Shown in pieces: positions 1-8,766 of a DNA stretch of 64,000 nt (positions are counted from its first letter, which is position 1; the number at the start of each line of letters is the position of its first letter). A model generated the notes under the pieces. That model did not search any database. It was not told where the DNA came from and worked only from the letters and a program-made list of their open reading frames with translations. Location: NCBI RefSeq assembly GCF_042655385.1, contig NZ_JBHSMA010000006.1, forward strand, positions 62,001 to 126,000, read 5' to 3'. The translations under genes and the position numbers were made by a program. The stretch is from Larkinella bovis. Its GTDB lineage: Bacteria > Bacteroidota > Bacteroidia > Cytophagales > Spirosomataceae.

Positions 1-2
1 GA

Positions 3-743
3 CCGCTGGACGAGGGCTTGCAATTTTACGTGACCACGCACGATCCGACCAACAATACGAAATACTACCGCTGGGACTACGAAGAAACCTGGGAGTATTA
101 CTCGGCTTTTTACTCCCACGTCGAATACCTGAACAAAGCCTTTCGGTACCGCCAGGATAATGTCAATCATTGCTGGCGGGGCGGTAAATCGACGGGCATT
201 TTCGTGGGGTCGTCGGTGAAATTAACGTCGGACGTGATCAATCAATATCCGCTGGTTATTGTCTCCCATTCGGCGTCCAACCGCCTGAAAGTCCGGTATA
301 GCCTGCTGGTCAAACAGTACGCCCTGACCGACGAAGCTTACGAATACTGGCAAAACCTGCGAAAGAACACGGAAAGTTTAGGGTCGTTGTTTGATCCGCA
401 GCCGTTTCAGACCATTGGCAATATTCACGGCGTCACGGATCCGAACGAAACCGTGGTGGGCTACCTGAGCGGTTATTCCGTCGAGGAAAAGCGCATTTTT
501 GTCACTGTACAGGAGTTGCCGTCCTGGCGGATCCCAACCGGTTACGAATCCTGCGTGGAAGATACGTTGCCGATAAGACCCACGCGCGAAAAACCGTCGG
601 CGGCCGAAATGGCGGAGGCCGGGATGGAGCCCATTGATGAAATTCTTTCGATGTCGGGTCAGGTGATTGCCTACCGGATGAGTTCGGAGTCCTGCGTCGA
701 CTGCCGCACGGTCGGAACCAATGTTAAACCCAGTTTCTGGTAG
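3..743 (+). CDS. DUF4249 family lipoprotein, 5' end cut by window edge
   Basis: This is the C-terminal part (246 codons visible) of a DUF4249 protein. The frame is open to the left edge, so the true start lies outside the window; the first possible start inside is a TTG at 18, which is not believable as the real one. It aligns from end to end with the next gene: both share the block that begins QFYVTTHDPTN and end in NVKPSFW. DUF4249 proteins of Bacteroidota are predicted outer-membrane lipoproteins, often encoded beside TonB-dependent receptors; their biochemical role is not known. The stop at 741-743 lies 28 bases before the start of the paralogue, which suggests one transcript. Confidence 0.85.
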   Translation, partial: PLDEGLQFYVTTHDPTNNTKYYRWDYEETWEYYSAFYSHVEYLNKAFRYRQDNVNHCWRGGKSTGIFVGSSVKLTSDVINQYPLVIVSHSASNRLKVRYSLLVKQYALTDEAYEYWQNLRKNTESLGSLFDPQPFQTIGNIHGVTDPNETVVGYLSGYSVEEKRIFVTVQELPSWRIPTGYESCVEDTLPIRPTREKPSAAEMAEAGMEPIDEILSMSGQVIAYRMSSESCVDCRTVGTNVKPSFW

Positions 744-771
744 TCGAAACCGGGGCTTAGTTCTCACGGAA

Positions 772-1929
772 ATGATTGGAAGTAAACGATATAACTGGGT
801 CGGGGTGTTGCTGTTGCTGGTGTTCGTTTTCGATGGCTGCGTCGATCTGTACCAGCCCCCGGAAGTATCGGCTCCGAATACGTACCTGGTGGTCGACGGT
901 TTTCTGAACGGGGCCGGCACCAGCACCATCCGGCTGTCGCGCACCCAGAACCTGGCGGAAAACCGGAAACCGCCCGTGGAAACCAACGCGCTGGTGCAGG
1001 TGGAAGCCGAGCAAGGCGGTTCGCAAAACTTTGTGGATAAAGGCGACGGCACCTATACGCTGACCGACGGCGGGTTGCAGTTTGGCCAGAACTACCGGTT
1101 GCGGATTAAAACCGCCAATGGGCGTAGCTACTTGTCGGACTATGTAACCATTAAACGGACGCCAAAAATCGACAGCCTGACCTGGAAACCGCAACGTGAA
1201 GGAGTCCAGTTTTACGTGACCACGCACGATCCGACCAATAGTACGAAATACTACCGCTGGGAATACGAAGAAACCTGGGAATATTATTCGGCTTTTTACT
1301 CCCAGTTTGAATACCTGAACCGGGAGTTTGTGTACCGGCCGGAAAATATTAATCATTGCTGGCGAACGGAAAAATCAACGGGTATTTCGGTCGGTTCATC
1401 GGTCAAACTGACGCAGGATGTCATCAACCAACTGCCGCTGGTGTTCGTCTCCCATTCGGCCTCCAATCGGCTGAAGGTCCGGTATAGCCTGTTGGTCAAA
1501 CAGTACGCCCTGACCAACGAAGCGTATGAGTACTGGCTGAATTTGAAAAAGAACACGGAAAGTTTAGGGTCGTTGTTTGATCCGCAGCCGTTTCAGACCA
1601 TCGGCAATATTCACGGCGTCACGGATCCGAACGAATTCGTGGTGGGGTACCTGAGCGGTTATTCCGTTGAGGAGAAACGCCTTTTCGTCTCTCCCCTGGA
1701 ATTGCCGTCCTGGCGGGTTCCGACCGGTTATGAAGGCTGCGAAGCCGATACCTTCCTGCTGAATCCCCCGCCGGAGGAGGTGGGAGCCGAGCCCATGGCG
1801 GAAGCCGGCTGGCTGCCGATTGATGCGATTATTTCGCCCCAGGGCATCGTTTATGCGTACCGGCTGGGGCCCCCGGACTGCGTTGACTGCCGACTAGTAG
1901 GGACCAATGTCAAACCAAGTTTCTGGTAA
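772..1929 (+). CDS. DUF4249 family lipoprotein, tandem paralogue
   Basis: This is a 385-residue protein of the DUF4249 family. I chose the ATG at 772 because it is followed directly by a short basic stretch (GSKRYNW), a hydrophobic run (VGVLLLLVFVF) and a cysteine at about residue 22, which is a plausible though loose lipobox (FDGC). A longer in-frame reading from 721 would overlap the previous gene and bury the signal peptide. An N-terminal beta-sandwich-like part (VVDGFLNGAG onwards) precedes the conserved DUF4249 core. The protein is a near copy of the preceding partial gene and is followed after 24 bases by an MG2/plug-like surface protein, so the three probably act together at the outer membrane. 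Function is unknown. Confidence 0.88.
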   Translation: MIGSKRYNWVGVLLLLVFVFDGCVDLYQPPEVSAPNTYLVVDGFLNGAGTSTIRLSRTQNLAENRKPPVETNALVQVEAEQGGSQNFVDKGDGTYTLTDGGLQFGQNYRLRIKTANGRSYLSDYVTIKRTPKIDSLTWKPQREGVQFYVTTHDPTNSTKYYRWEYEETWEYYSAFYSQFEYLNREFVYRPENINHCWRTEKSTGISVGSSVKLTQDVINQLPLVFVSHSASNRLKVRYSLLVKQYALTNEAYEYWLNLKKNTESLGSLFDPQPFQTIGNIHGVTDPNEFVVGYLSGYSVEEKRLFVSPLELPSWRVPTGYEGCEADTFLLNPPPEEVGAEPMAEAGWLPIDAIISPQGIVYAYRLGPPDCVDCRLVGTNVKPSFW

Positions 1930-1953
1930 AAGAAAACGCGCTGCTACACAGCT

Positions 1954-4356
1954 ATGAAGTCGATAAAAAAAATAGTCCTATCCACGGTCGCGGTTTTGCT
2001 GACACAGGTCGTTCCCCAAACCGCCTGGGCTCAGCCCGACCCGCAGAACCCGATCCGGCAGCAACTCGATGCCTACCGAAACCGGATGTTGCAGGAAAAG
2101 CTTTTTGTGCATACCGATCGCTCGTTTTACGTCGCGGGCGAACTACTCTGGTTCAAGATCAATTACGTGGATGGGACGTTTCATAAACCGCTGTCGCTGA
2201 GCAAGGTCGCGTATCTGGAAGTGCTCGATCGCGAAAACCGCCCGGTTTTGCAGGCCAAAGTGGCGCTGGCCGATGGCACGGGCAGCGGCTCGTTGTTTCT
2301 GCCCACCACGCTGGCGTCGGGCCATTATCTGGTGCGGGCGTATACGAACTGGATGAAAAATTTCAGCCCGGACTATTTCTTCGAAAAACCGGTCACGATT
2401 GTCAATTCGTTCCGGAAACTGGAACTGCCGGTGCAGAAAGATACACTGGCCTACGATGTACAGTTTTTTGCGGAAGGTGGCAACCTGGTCCGCAACCTGC
2501 CCGGCAACGTGGCGTTCAAAATTGTTGGTGCTGACGGAAAAGGTATTGACTTGCAGGGTGTTGTTATTGATCAGGCCAATGATACAGTGGCCCGGCTAAA
2601 ACCGCTCAAATTTGGTATGGGGCGGTTTGCGCTGACCCCCGCCGAAGGCAGACAATACCGGGCGGTGCTGACTGACGGGCGCGGACGGACCTTTACACGA
2701 CCGCTGCCGACGGTTCAGGCGCAGGGGTACACCATGCAGGTGGAAGAAGCCGGGAACGAGCAGCTTCGGGTGACGGTGAAGGCCAGCACGGATGCAGCCC
2801 CGGTTTACCTGTTGACGCACACGCGCCTGGCCGCCATTCGGGCCGATCAGCAGACGCTACGCGATCATACAGCCTCGTTCGTCATCGACAAAAAAGCCCT
2901 CGGCGAAGGCATTTCGCACCTGACGGTTTTTGACGCCAACCGAAAACCGGTTTCCGAACGGCTGTATTTCAAACGGCCCCAGCGTCGGCTGGCGATCGAT
3001 ACCAAACAGACCAGCGGGCTTTTATCGACGCGCGAAAAAGCGGTTTTTGAAGTGACGGCGAAGGACGAAACCGGGCAACCCGCCCTGGCGGATCTTTCCG
3101 TGGCGGTGTACCGGATCGATTCGCTGCAAATGGCCGAATCCGGCGATATTTCGACCTACCTGATGCTGACGTCCGATTTGCGGGGTGTTGTCGAATCGCC
3201 GGACTATTACTTTACGACGACCGGGACCGAGGTGACCGAAGCCACCGACAACCTGATGCTGACGCAGGGCTGGCGCCGGTTTCGGTGGGATACGGTCCTG
3301 AATTCCAATTCCATAACGAATGAATACGTACCGGAAGTGAACGGCCATTTTATTCGCGGCAAAGTTGTTCATGGCGAAACCGGCCAGCCGGGCCAGAATA
3401 TGGGAGCGTACCTGACGGTTCCGGGCAAACACATTCTGTTGTATGGTTCGCGGTCGGATCACGACGGCCGGGTTCAGTTCGAGATGAAGGCGTTTTATGG
3501 CCCGAAAGATATTGTAGCGCTCTTAAATCCGAAAGACAGCATCTACCGGCTTGAGTTCCAGAATCCATTTCTGGAGCGGTTTTCGGCCACCCGCCTGCCG
3601 GTTTTTGATTTTTCGCCTGCGCAGAAAGAAACGCTGGTGGCACGCAGTGTTCCGATGCAGGCCCAGAACGCGTATTACCGCGAAAACCTGGTCCGGTATC
3701 AGTACCCGAAAGTCGATAGTATACCGTTCTACGGAAAACCGGATGAGCAATATCGGCTCGACGATTTTACCCGGTTTCCGGTCATGGAAGAGGTGTTCCG
3801 GGAGTATGTGCCGGGCGTGATGGCCCGCAAAAACCGGGATGGGTACCGCATCCGGCTGCTCGATACGCCGCATAAGGAGTTTTTTGCGGACAATCCGCTG
3901 GTGCTGCTCGACGGGCTTCCGATTTTCAACATGGACAAGGTGATGACCATCGATCCGCGAAAAGTGCAGCGGCTGGAGGTGGTGACCCGGAAATACATCG
4001 TCGGCCCGCTGGTGTTCGACGGCATCATTAGCTTTACGAGCTACAAAGGTGATCTGGCGGGCTACCGGCCCGACGCCAAAGCCCTGCTGGCCGATTACGA
4101 AGGCTTGCAGATTCCGCGCGATTTTTACGCCCCGCGTTACGAAACGGCCCAGCAGGCCAACAGCCGTCTGCCCGACCTGCGCACGTTGCTGTACTGGACG
4201 CCCGCGCTGAAAACCGATGCGGAGGGGAAAGCCCGGCTTGACTTTTATACCTCCGACGAAGATGGAAAATACCGGGTTGTTGTCAACGGGATTTCCGCCG
4301 ACGGTCGGGTGGGGAGTCAGCAGAGCACGTTCGAGGTTTCGGGGGTGCTTAAGTGA
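1954..4356 (+). CDS. MG2-domain surface protein with TonB-plug-like C-terminus
   Basis: This 800-residue protein has a Sec signal peptide ending near AWAQ (residues 24-27). Residues about 45-145 look like an MG2 (macroglobulin) domain: KLFVHTDRSFYVAGELLWFK is the typical opening, and SGHYLVRAYTNWM closes it. Further beta-rich repeats follow. Residues about 600-700 resemble a TonB-receptor plug (NPLVLLDGLPIFNMDKVMTI, then RLEVVTRKY and DGIISFTSY), but no 22-strand barrel follows, so it cannot be a complete receptor. Such MG2-plus-plug proteins are common and uncharacterised in Cytophagales. Its position right after two DUF4249 lipoproteins fits a cell-surface complex. The start at 1954 gives a clean signal peptide. 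Confidence 0.8.
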   Translation: MKSIKKIVLSTVAVLLTQVVPQTAWAQPDPQNPIRQQLDAYRNRMLQEKLFVHTDRSFYVAGELLWFKINYVDGTFHKPLSLSKVAYLEVLDRENRPVLQAKVALADGTGSGSLFLPTTLASGHYLVRAYTNWMKNFSPDYFFEKPVTIVNSFRKLELPVQKDTLAYDVQFFAEGGNLVRNLPGNVAFKIVGADGKGIDLQGVVIDQANDTVARLKPLKFGMGRFALTPAEGRQYRAVLTDGRGRTFTRPLPTVQAQGYTMQVEEAGNEQLRVTVKASTDAAPVYLLTHTRLAAIRADQQTLRDHTASFVIDKKALGEGISHLTVFDANRKPVSERLYFKRPQRRLAIDTKQTSGLLSTREKAVFEVTAKDETGQPALADLSVAVYRIDSLQMAESGDISTYLMLTSDLRGVVESPDYYFTTTGTEVTEATDNLMLTQGWRRFRWDTVLNSNSITNEYVPEVNGHFIRGKVVHGETGQPGQNMGAYLTVPGKHILLYGSRSDHDGRVQFEMKAFYGPKDIVALLNPKDSIYRLEFQNPFLERFSATRLPVFDFSPAQKETLVARSVPMQAQNAYYRENLVRYQYPKVDSIPFYGKPDEQYRLDDFTRFPVMEEVFREYVPGVMARKNRDGYRIRLLDTPHKEFFADNPLVLLDGLPIFNMDKVMTIDPRKVQRLEVVTRKYIVGPLVFDGIISFTSYKGDLAGYRPDAKALLADYEGLQIPRDFYAPRYETAQQANSRLPDLRTLLYWTPALKTDAEGKARLDFYTSDEDGKYRVVVNGISADGRVGSQQSTFEVSGVLK

Positions 4357-4437
4357 TGTGTACAAAATGTTCGTCTGCCATCTTCAATCAAGGATTCTCT
4401 CAGCGAAGGGTGAGGATTTCTAAAACCGCCTTCCCGT

Positions 4438-4800
4438 ATGAACTTTACCAAACTAGTTCCGAACGTGTTTTACGTGGACATCAACGATGGCTTAAAGCTA
4501 TTTGTGGAGTGCCTTGAGTTCACGATTGAACACGACGAATTGGATACAAATCATCCATTTTGTGTCCTTGGAAAAAATGGGTTACGGATTAACCTGTTTG
4601 AAAATGCAGCCTTAGCAAATGAACACAATCCGGAATTCAGGTTAGAAACTGATGATATCGAGGAGGTGTATCAAAAAATAGCCACGACCCATCCTGACTT
4701 TCTGCATCCCAACCTGAGTTCAATTACGCTTCGGCCCTGGGGCGCGAAGGAATTCGCGTTGAGGGATACTCAACTGGGGATTGTTATTCAGCAATGGTAG
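4438..4800 (+). CDS. VOC (glyoxalase/bleomycin-resistance-like) family protein
   Basis: This is a 120-residue single-domain protein with the beta-alpha-beta-beta-beta pattern of the vicinal oxygen chelate superfamily. Family-like features are the opening TKLVPNVFYVDINDGLKLFV, the central GLRINLFEN strand, the ETDDIEEVYQKIA helix and the terminal RPWGAKEFALRDTQLGIVI segment, which matches the usual W/G-rich end in these proteins. VOC proteins include metal-dependent isomerases, dioxygenases and antibiotic-binding proteins; the substrate cannot be told here. It stands alone, 81 bases after the previous gene. Its DNA is visibly AT-richer than its neighbours, which may mean recent acquisition. 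Confidence 0.75.
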   Translation: MNFTKLVPNVFYVDINDGLKLFVECLEFTIEHDELDTNHPFCVLGKNGLRINLFENAALANEHNPEFRLETDDIEEVYQKIATTHPDFLHPNLSSITLRPWGAKEFALRDTQLGIVIQQW

Positions 4801-4855
4801 GCTTTCCTCCTCCCTGGTTGAGGTGGTATAACACCTTGATCAGAATCCGGTTACA

Positions 4856-5671
4856 TCAGAGAATGCTGCTCAGTTTTTCCCGCTCCGACCAGTCGATTTT
4901 TTCGGAACCGGTATTTTCCAGCAGGTGGTTGATGAAGGTCGCAATCCGGGTCGGAACGTAACCGGCCGCCGTGTTGTCGATCAGGGAGATTTTCCGTTTT
5001 ACAAATTTCCCAACCAGCGATTTATCCGCCAGTTCGAAAAGAAAATTGGTTTTGGTGATGCTGTTATTGAAAAAATACGGATTGCTGCCGGTAATGTAGT
5101 TGATCAGAATCAGTCGCGACGACGATTCCTTGACCACGGCGTGGAGCCGGATTTGCTTCTGGGCGTCGAGGTAAACGCCCAGATCCATTTTTTCTTTCGG
5201 AAAAACCGTCTGTAGGTAGTCGTTGGCCGATCGTCGGAACTGCTCCTTGGTTTCGCGTTCTTCTTTCTCCACAAACTCAATTTCGGACATGCTGACCATC
5301 GCGGCAATGAAATTCGAGAGGTCGAACACCAGTGAGGGAACGGCCACGGGCGTGATGGTCTTTTTGTAGAAATAGGTTTTCTGGCTTGGTCCTTTTATTT
5401 CCTTGATTCCGAAAGCGTTAAAGTAGTGATGCAGGATTTTTCGAAACGTGTCGTCTTCCAGGTTGAAGCCGTTTTCGTAAAAACCGTTATCGACCCAGCC
5501 ACCGTCGGAAACGATGTATTCATCGTCTTTGTACGAGAGGAAAACCGAAATAAACTTCTGCGTCGTCGTCGTATACGGCGTAATAATTTCCAGGGATTTT
5601 CCCCGTTCCTTGAACGTCCAGAGCTGGCCGAAAGCGTTTTTAATGTCGTTGTAGATTTCCTCGAATACCAT
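4856..5671 (-). CDS. DUF1828-like protein of unknown function
   Basis: This is a 271-residue soluble protein. The first 90 residues (SLEIITPYTTTTQKFISVFL, then YIVSDGGWVDN) resemble the DUF1828 domain, in which a short beta region ends in a conserved 'sDGG/sDdG' turn. The rest is helical with a small beta domain. The match is by eye and only moderate. Its start codon overlaps the stop of the upstream gene by one base (TAATG at 5673-5669), so the two are probably translationally coupled. DUF1828 proteins occur in phages and near toxin-antitoxin or defence loci, but nothing here proves such a role. I cannot assign a function. Confidence 0.7.
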   Translation of the reverse strand: MVFEEIYNDIKNAFGQLWTFKERGKSLEIITPYTTTTQKFISVFLSYKDDEYIVSDGGWVDNGFYENGFNLEDDTFRKILHHYFNAFGIKEIKGPSQKTYFYKKTITPVAVPSLVFDLSNFIAAMVSMSEIEFVEKEERETKEQFRRSANDYLQTVFPKEKMDLGVYLDAQKQIRLHAVVKESSSRLILINYITGSNPYFFNNSITKTNFLFELADKSLVGKFVKRKISLIDNTAAGYVPTRIATFINHLLENTGSEKIDWSEREKLSSIL

Positions 5672-6237
5672 TACAAAAACAAAACCGTTGAGTTGGGGTC
5701 TTTCTGGGTCACGTGCAGCGGCAGGGCATGGGGCAAAACCCGGATCAGCGGAAACTCGTCGTCGCGCAGGTTCAGTCTGGCTTCCTGGCAGAAATAAACC
5801 AGGCTGCGGTTGATGTCTTCCACCGTATTGGGTTCCTTTTCACCCGGTTGCAACACCATTTTGTAGGTGACAGCCGCTCCCTGTGCGCTAAAATGATTGA
5901 AATGCGGAGTGGTGACGCGCTGGTTCGCGAGCGGAATGGCTTCATCGGCGTTGCGGTGGGCGCAGCCGTCGCTGTGAAACTGAAAAAACGGTTCTTCGCT
6001 CAAGTCTTCACACTGTAATTCAAACCGGAAAAAGTCGTGATCGTTGGCTTTTACGCGAACCGCCAGCGTGATTTCTGCATCGAGATCGCAGTGCGACACG
6101 ATGGCTTTTCCCTCCAGAAAGGGGCTATTTCTGTCTATTTTAACGACATCGACCGTATCCCGGAGCACGTATTTATGCTCCCGCAGCAGTTTCCGATACA
6201 GGTCGTATTTGCTTCGAATCGCTGGTACTACTGACAT
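5671..6237 (-). CDS. Conserved hypothetical protein, partner of DUF1828-like gene
   Basis: This is a 188-residue soluble protein that I do not recognise with certainty. The central part contains a histidine-rich stretch (QFHSDGCAHRNADEAIPLAN, then TTPHFNHF) that recalls small phage or mobile-element families with a conserved 'HRNPDG...pHiH' motif, which would fit metal binding or a nuclease-like site. That is inference. A single-base TAATG overlap with the downstream DUF1828-like gene indicates a two-gene unit. No signal peptide or membrane segment is visible. The 193 bases upstream of the start (6238-6430) separate it from the divergent metallohydrolase and should hold both promoters. Confidence 0.65.
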   Translation of the reverse strand: MSVVPAIRSKYDLYRKLLREHKYVLRDTVDVVKIDRNSPFLEGKAIVSHCDLDAEITLAVRVKANDHDFFRFELQCEDLSEEPFFQFHSDGCAHRNADEAIPLANQRVTTPHFNHFSAQGAAVTYKMVLQPGEKEPNTVEDINRSLVYFCQEARLNLRDDEFPLIRVLPHALPLHVTQKDPNSTVLFL

Positions 6238-6430
6238 GCCGAACCTGGATTAAAACAAACGATAGCCTTCTTGTGACCCAAACGGAAAAACGCTCCGGTA
6301 GGCGATAGATTGCTTCGTTGACGAAAAAAGGTGACAGGTAAGTACGCAAAAGAAATTGAGAAAGCGGAGTATATGAAGAAAATTAATGTGTTTTAGGTCC
6401 GTAAACGTATCGTTCGACAACCGCTAAAAA

Positions 6431-8068
6431 ATGAACAGATTTCCGGTTTCGAGTCGAAACCGCTGGTGGAGCTGCTCGCTGGTGGCGGGTCTGCTGGCCG
6501 GTTGGCTGAGCCTGGTTTCGGTGGTTGCGCAAACCGCCCAATCCGGCGAATTACGGGTGGAGGTGGTCACGGGAACGCCCGCGAAACCAACGCCCGTACG
6601 GGTTCGGTTGACGCAGCTGGGCCGGGTGGTCAGGCAGTTGCCGCCGGAAGCCATCGGCGTCATGTACGGTTTATGGGACCATGCCGACGGGTTTGCCTTT
6701 CAACCCGACAGCTCGTTTTACGTCAATGGCCGGTTTCGTCTGAAATTGCCCGCAGGAACCTACCAGCTAACGCTTTCGAAAGGGCCGGAATTTCTCGATC
6801 AATACCATCAGGTGGTCGTTACCGCCGGGAAAACGCAGCAAAAGACCTTTCGGCTGACGCGCTGGATCGACATGGCGGCCCGGGGCTGGTATTCGACCGA
6901 TGGTCACATTCATATCCGGCGTTCCCCGCGCGAAAACCCGCTGCTGATGAGCTGGCTCCAGGCCGAAGATGTGCGGGTGGGCGTGCTGCTCCGCATGGGC
7001 GATTTCTGGGAAACCTATTATCCGCAGTATGCCTTTGGCGAACCGGGCGTTTATCAGCAAAATAACTACCTGCTCGTTTCGGGTCAGGAAGACCCCCGAA
7101 CGCCCGAACTCGGCCACGCTTTGGGCTACGGCGCTTCCGACAAGGTGCGGTTTTCGAAGGAATACTACTATTACGATACGGTTTTTGATCGACTCCACCA
7201 GTTGGGCGGCTTAACCGGTTATGCCCACCACGCCGAAACCTTTCACGGCTACCGGGGCCTGACGCTCGACGGGCTGCGGGGCAAAGTGGATGTATTGGAG
7301 ATTTTACAGTACTGCGTGGACGCCAATCCCTTGCGAACGGCGCATTATTACCATCTGCTGGATCTGGGTTTTCCGGTCACGGCCACGGCGGGCTCGGATT
7401 TCCCGTGGTGCGGGCAGGATCACGACCACGGTTCGCCGGAACATTCGGCGCGGATTGGCAACGCCCGGTTTTATGTTTTCACCGAACAACCGCTGACCAG
7501 TCAATCGTGGAAGGAAGGTTTAAAAGCCGGTCATACCGTCGTCACGAGCGGGCCAATGCTCGATTTCCGGATCAACAATGCCCGGCCCGGTGACCGATTA
7601 AACGTAAAAAAAGGCGAAAAATTAACGATTTCCGTTCAGGCTTTCGGCCATCAGAAACAGGTTCCTTTGGAGCGCATCGAACTGGTGGGACACGGAAAAG
7701 TATTAGCCAGCGCCACGAACAACCAGCCGGGGCAGTCGGCCAGTCGGTTGAGTTTGCAACTCGAGGTCGACACCCTGACGCGGGGCATCTGGCTGGCGGC
7801 CCGCTGTTTTGCCGGACCACAGCAGGCGGCTCATACTACGCCCATTTACGTAACCGTCGAGGGGGGCGGTTTTCACAATCCAGAAACCGCTGACCGCTAC
7901 CTGAAGCTGAGTGAAAGCTATTTGCGGGAAATTGAGCAGGAACTGGAAAAGGAACGTGATCAACCAGAATTCCAGTTATGGCACTACAAAAAGGGGCTTA
8001 AAACCCGGATTGCCGAAACGCGGGAAGTGATCGGAGAATTGAAGAAGCGGTTTAGACAAGAGCGGTGA
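6431..8068 (+). CDS. Secreted CehA/McbA-type PHP metallohydrolase
   Basis: This is a 545-residue protein with a signal peptide (hydrophobic LVAGLLAGWLSLVSVVAQ, cleavage near residue 35). An N-terminal beta domain is followed from about residue 155 by a PHP-like metallohydrolase domain: STDGHIHIRRS gives the first metal-binding histidines, GLTGYAHHAETF the next, and AGSDFP a later aspartate. This pattern is that of CehA/McbA family enzymes, which are metal-dependent hydrolases; CehA itself acts on the carbamate ester carbaryl. The natural substrate here is unknown. The C-terminus is a beta-sandwich plus a charged helical tail (residues about 490-545). It is monocistronic and ends at a hairpin shared with the convergent flavin reductase. 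Confidence 0.82.
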   Translation: MNRFPVSSRNRWWSCSLVAGLLAGWLSLVSVVAQTAQSGELRVEVVTGTPAKPTPVRVRLTQLGRVVRQLPPEAIGVMYGLWDHADGFAFQPDSSFYVNGRFRLKLPAGTYQLTLSKGPEFLDQYHQVVVTAGKTQQKTFRLTRWIDMAARGWYSTDGHIHIRRSPRENPLLMSWLQAEDVRVGVLLRMGDFWETYYPQYAFGEPGVYQQNNYLLVSGQEDPRTPELGHALGYGASDKVRFSKEYYYYDTVFDRLHQLGGLTGYAHHAETFHGYRGLTLDGLRGKVDVLEILQYCVDANPLRTAHYYHLLDLGFPVTATAGSDFPWCGQDHDHGSPEHSARIGNARFYVFTEQPLTSQSWKEGLKAGHTVVTSGPMLDFRINNARPGDRLNVKKGEKLTISVQAFGHQKQVPLERIELVGHGKVLASATNNQPGQSASRLSLQLEVDTLTRGIWLAARCFAGPQQAAHTTPIYVTVEGGGFHNPETADRYLKLSESYLREIEQELEKERDQPEFQLWHYKKGLKTRIAETREVIGELKKRFRQER

Positions 8069-8140
8069 GACAAAAGAAAAAAGACTACGCTGGTTTTCGG
8101 TAAAACCGGTCTTGCTTCTCTCGTCTCACCGCTCCTGTTT
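8060..8140. terminator. Bidirectional nested-hairpin terminator
   Basis: A perfect 12-base inverted repeat, GAGCGGTGAGAC at 8060-8071 and GTCTCACCGCTC at 8123-8134, encloses a second hairpin (GGTTTT at 8092-8097 with AAAACC at 8102-8107). It lies between convergent genes, includes the stop codon of the metallohydrolase gene, and has T-rich sequence on the right and A-rich sequence inside the left arm. It probably terminates from both sides. Confidence 0.7.
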
Positions 8141-8148
8141 TACTTCTT

Positions 8149-8739
8149 TTATCGCATCTCGGCCTTCTCAATGCCCCGAATCACCAGCATTCCTTTCGTC
8201 CAGCGGGCCAATTCGTTGAGCATGACGTGAGCGGATTTATGGCTGATTTCGTTGGGGGTGAATCCGGACTCTTCGTTGATAAACTGCTCGAAGAACGGAA
8301 TATTGACGGCTTCGAACAGCGGAACGACTTTCAGAGCAATCAGGTCGGCCTTCAGCGCCGTAGCGGCCCGGGTTCCGGCCGAAATGCCGCCGTAGCTGAC
8401 AATGCCGGCGGCTTTGTAGCCCCATTCCTGAACCAGGTATTCCAGGGCATTTTTCAGCGGGGCCGGGTAACTATGGTCGTATTCCGCCGTGACAAAAATA
8501 AACGCATCGGCCTCTTCAATCCGGGCGCTCCACTGTTTGGTGTGTTCATGCTCGTATTGCTTCAAACGCGGGTGGGCCAGTTCGTTCATGATTGGCAGGT
8601 TGATTTCCGCCAGATCCAGCACTTCAACGGCAAAATCACCGTGTTGCCGGGCCAGTTCCGCCATCCAGTTAACGACCAGCGGGCCTTTTCGACTGGGCCG
8701 GACGGTCGAGTTAATAATCTTCAGGTTGTACATGATCAT
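8149..8739 (-). CDS. NADPH-dependent FMN reductase family protein
   Basis: This is a 196-residue flavodoxin-fold protein. The opening LKIINSTVRPSRKGPLVVNW matches the phosphate-binding loop of NADPH-dependent FMN reductases, and FIFVTAEYDHSYPAPLKNAL with GIVSYGGISAGTRAA are the two conserved flavin-binding loops of the family. Such enzymes reduce FMN, quinones or azo dyes with NAD(P)H. The start may be the ATG at 8739 or the third codon (8733). The gene lies 27 bases downstream of the cytosine deaminase gene, so they probably form an operon; a metabolic link between the two is not evident. Confidence 0.85.
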   Translation of the reverse strand: MIMYNLKIINSTVRPSRKGPLVVNWMAELARQHGDFAVEVLDLAEINLPIMNELAHPRLKQYEHEHTKQWSARIEEADAFIFVTAEYDHSYPAPLKNALEYLVQEWGYKAAGIVSYGGISAGTRAATALKADLIALKVVPLFEAVNIPFFEQFINEESGFTPNEISHKSAHVMLNELARWTKGMLVIRGIEKAEMR

Positions 8740-8766
8740 TGGGTTACTTGAAATTGCGCTGCGCGA

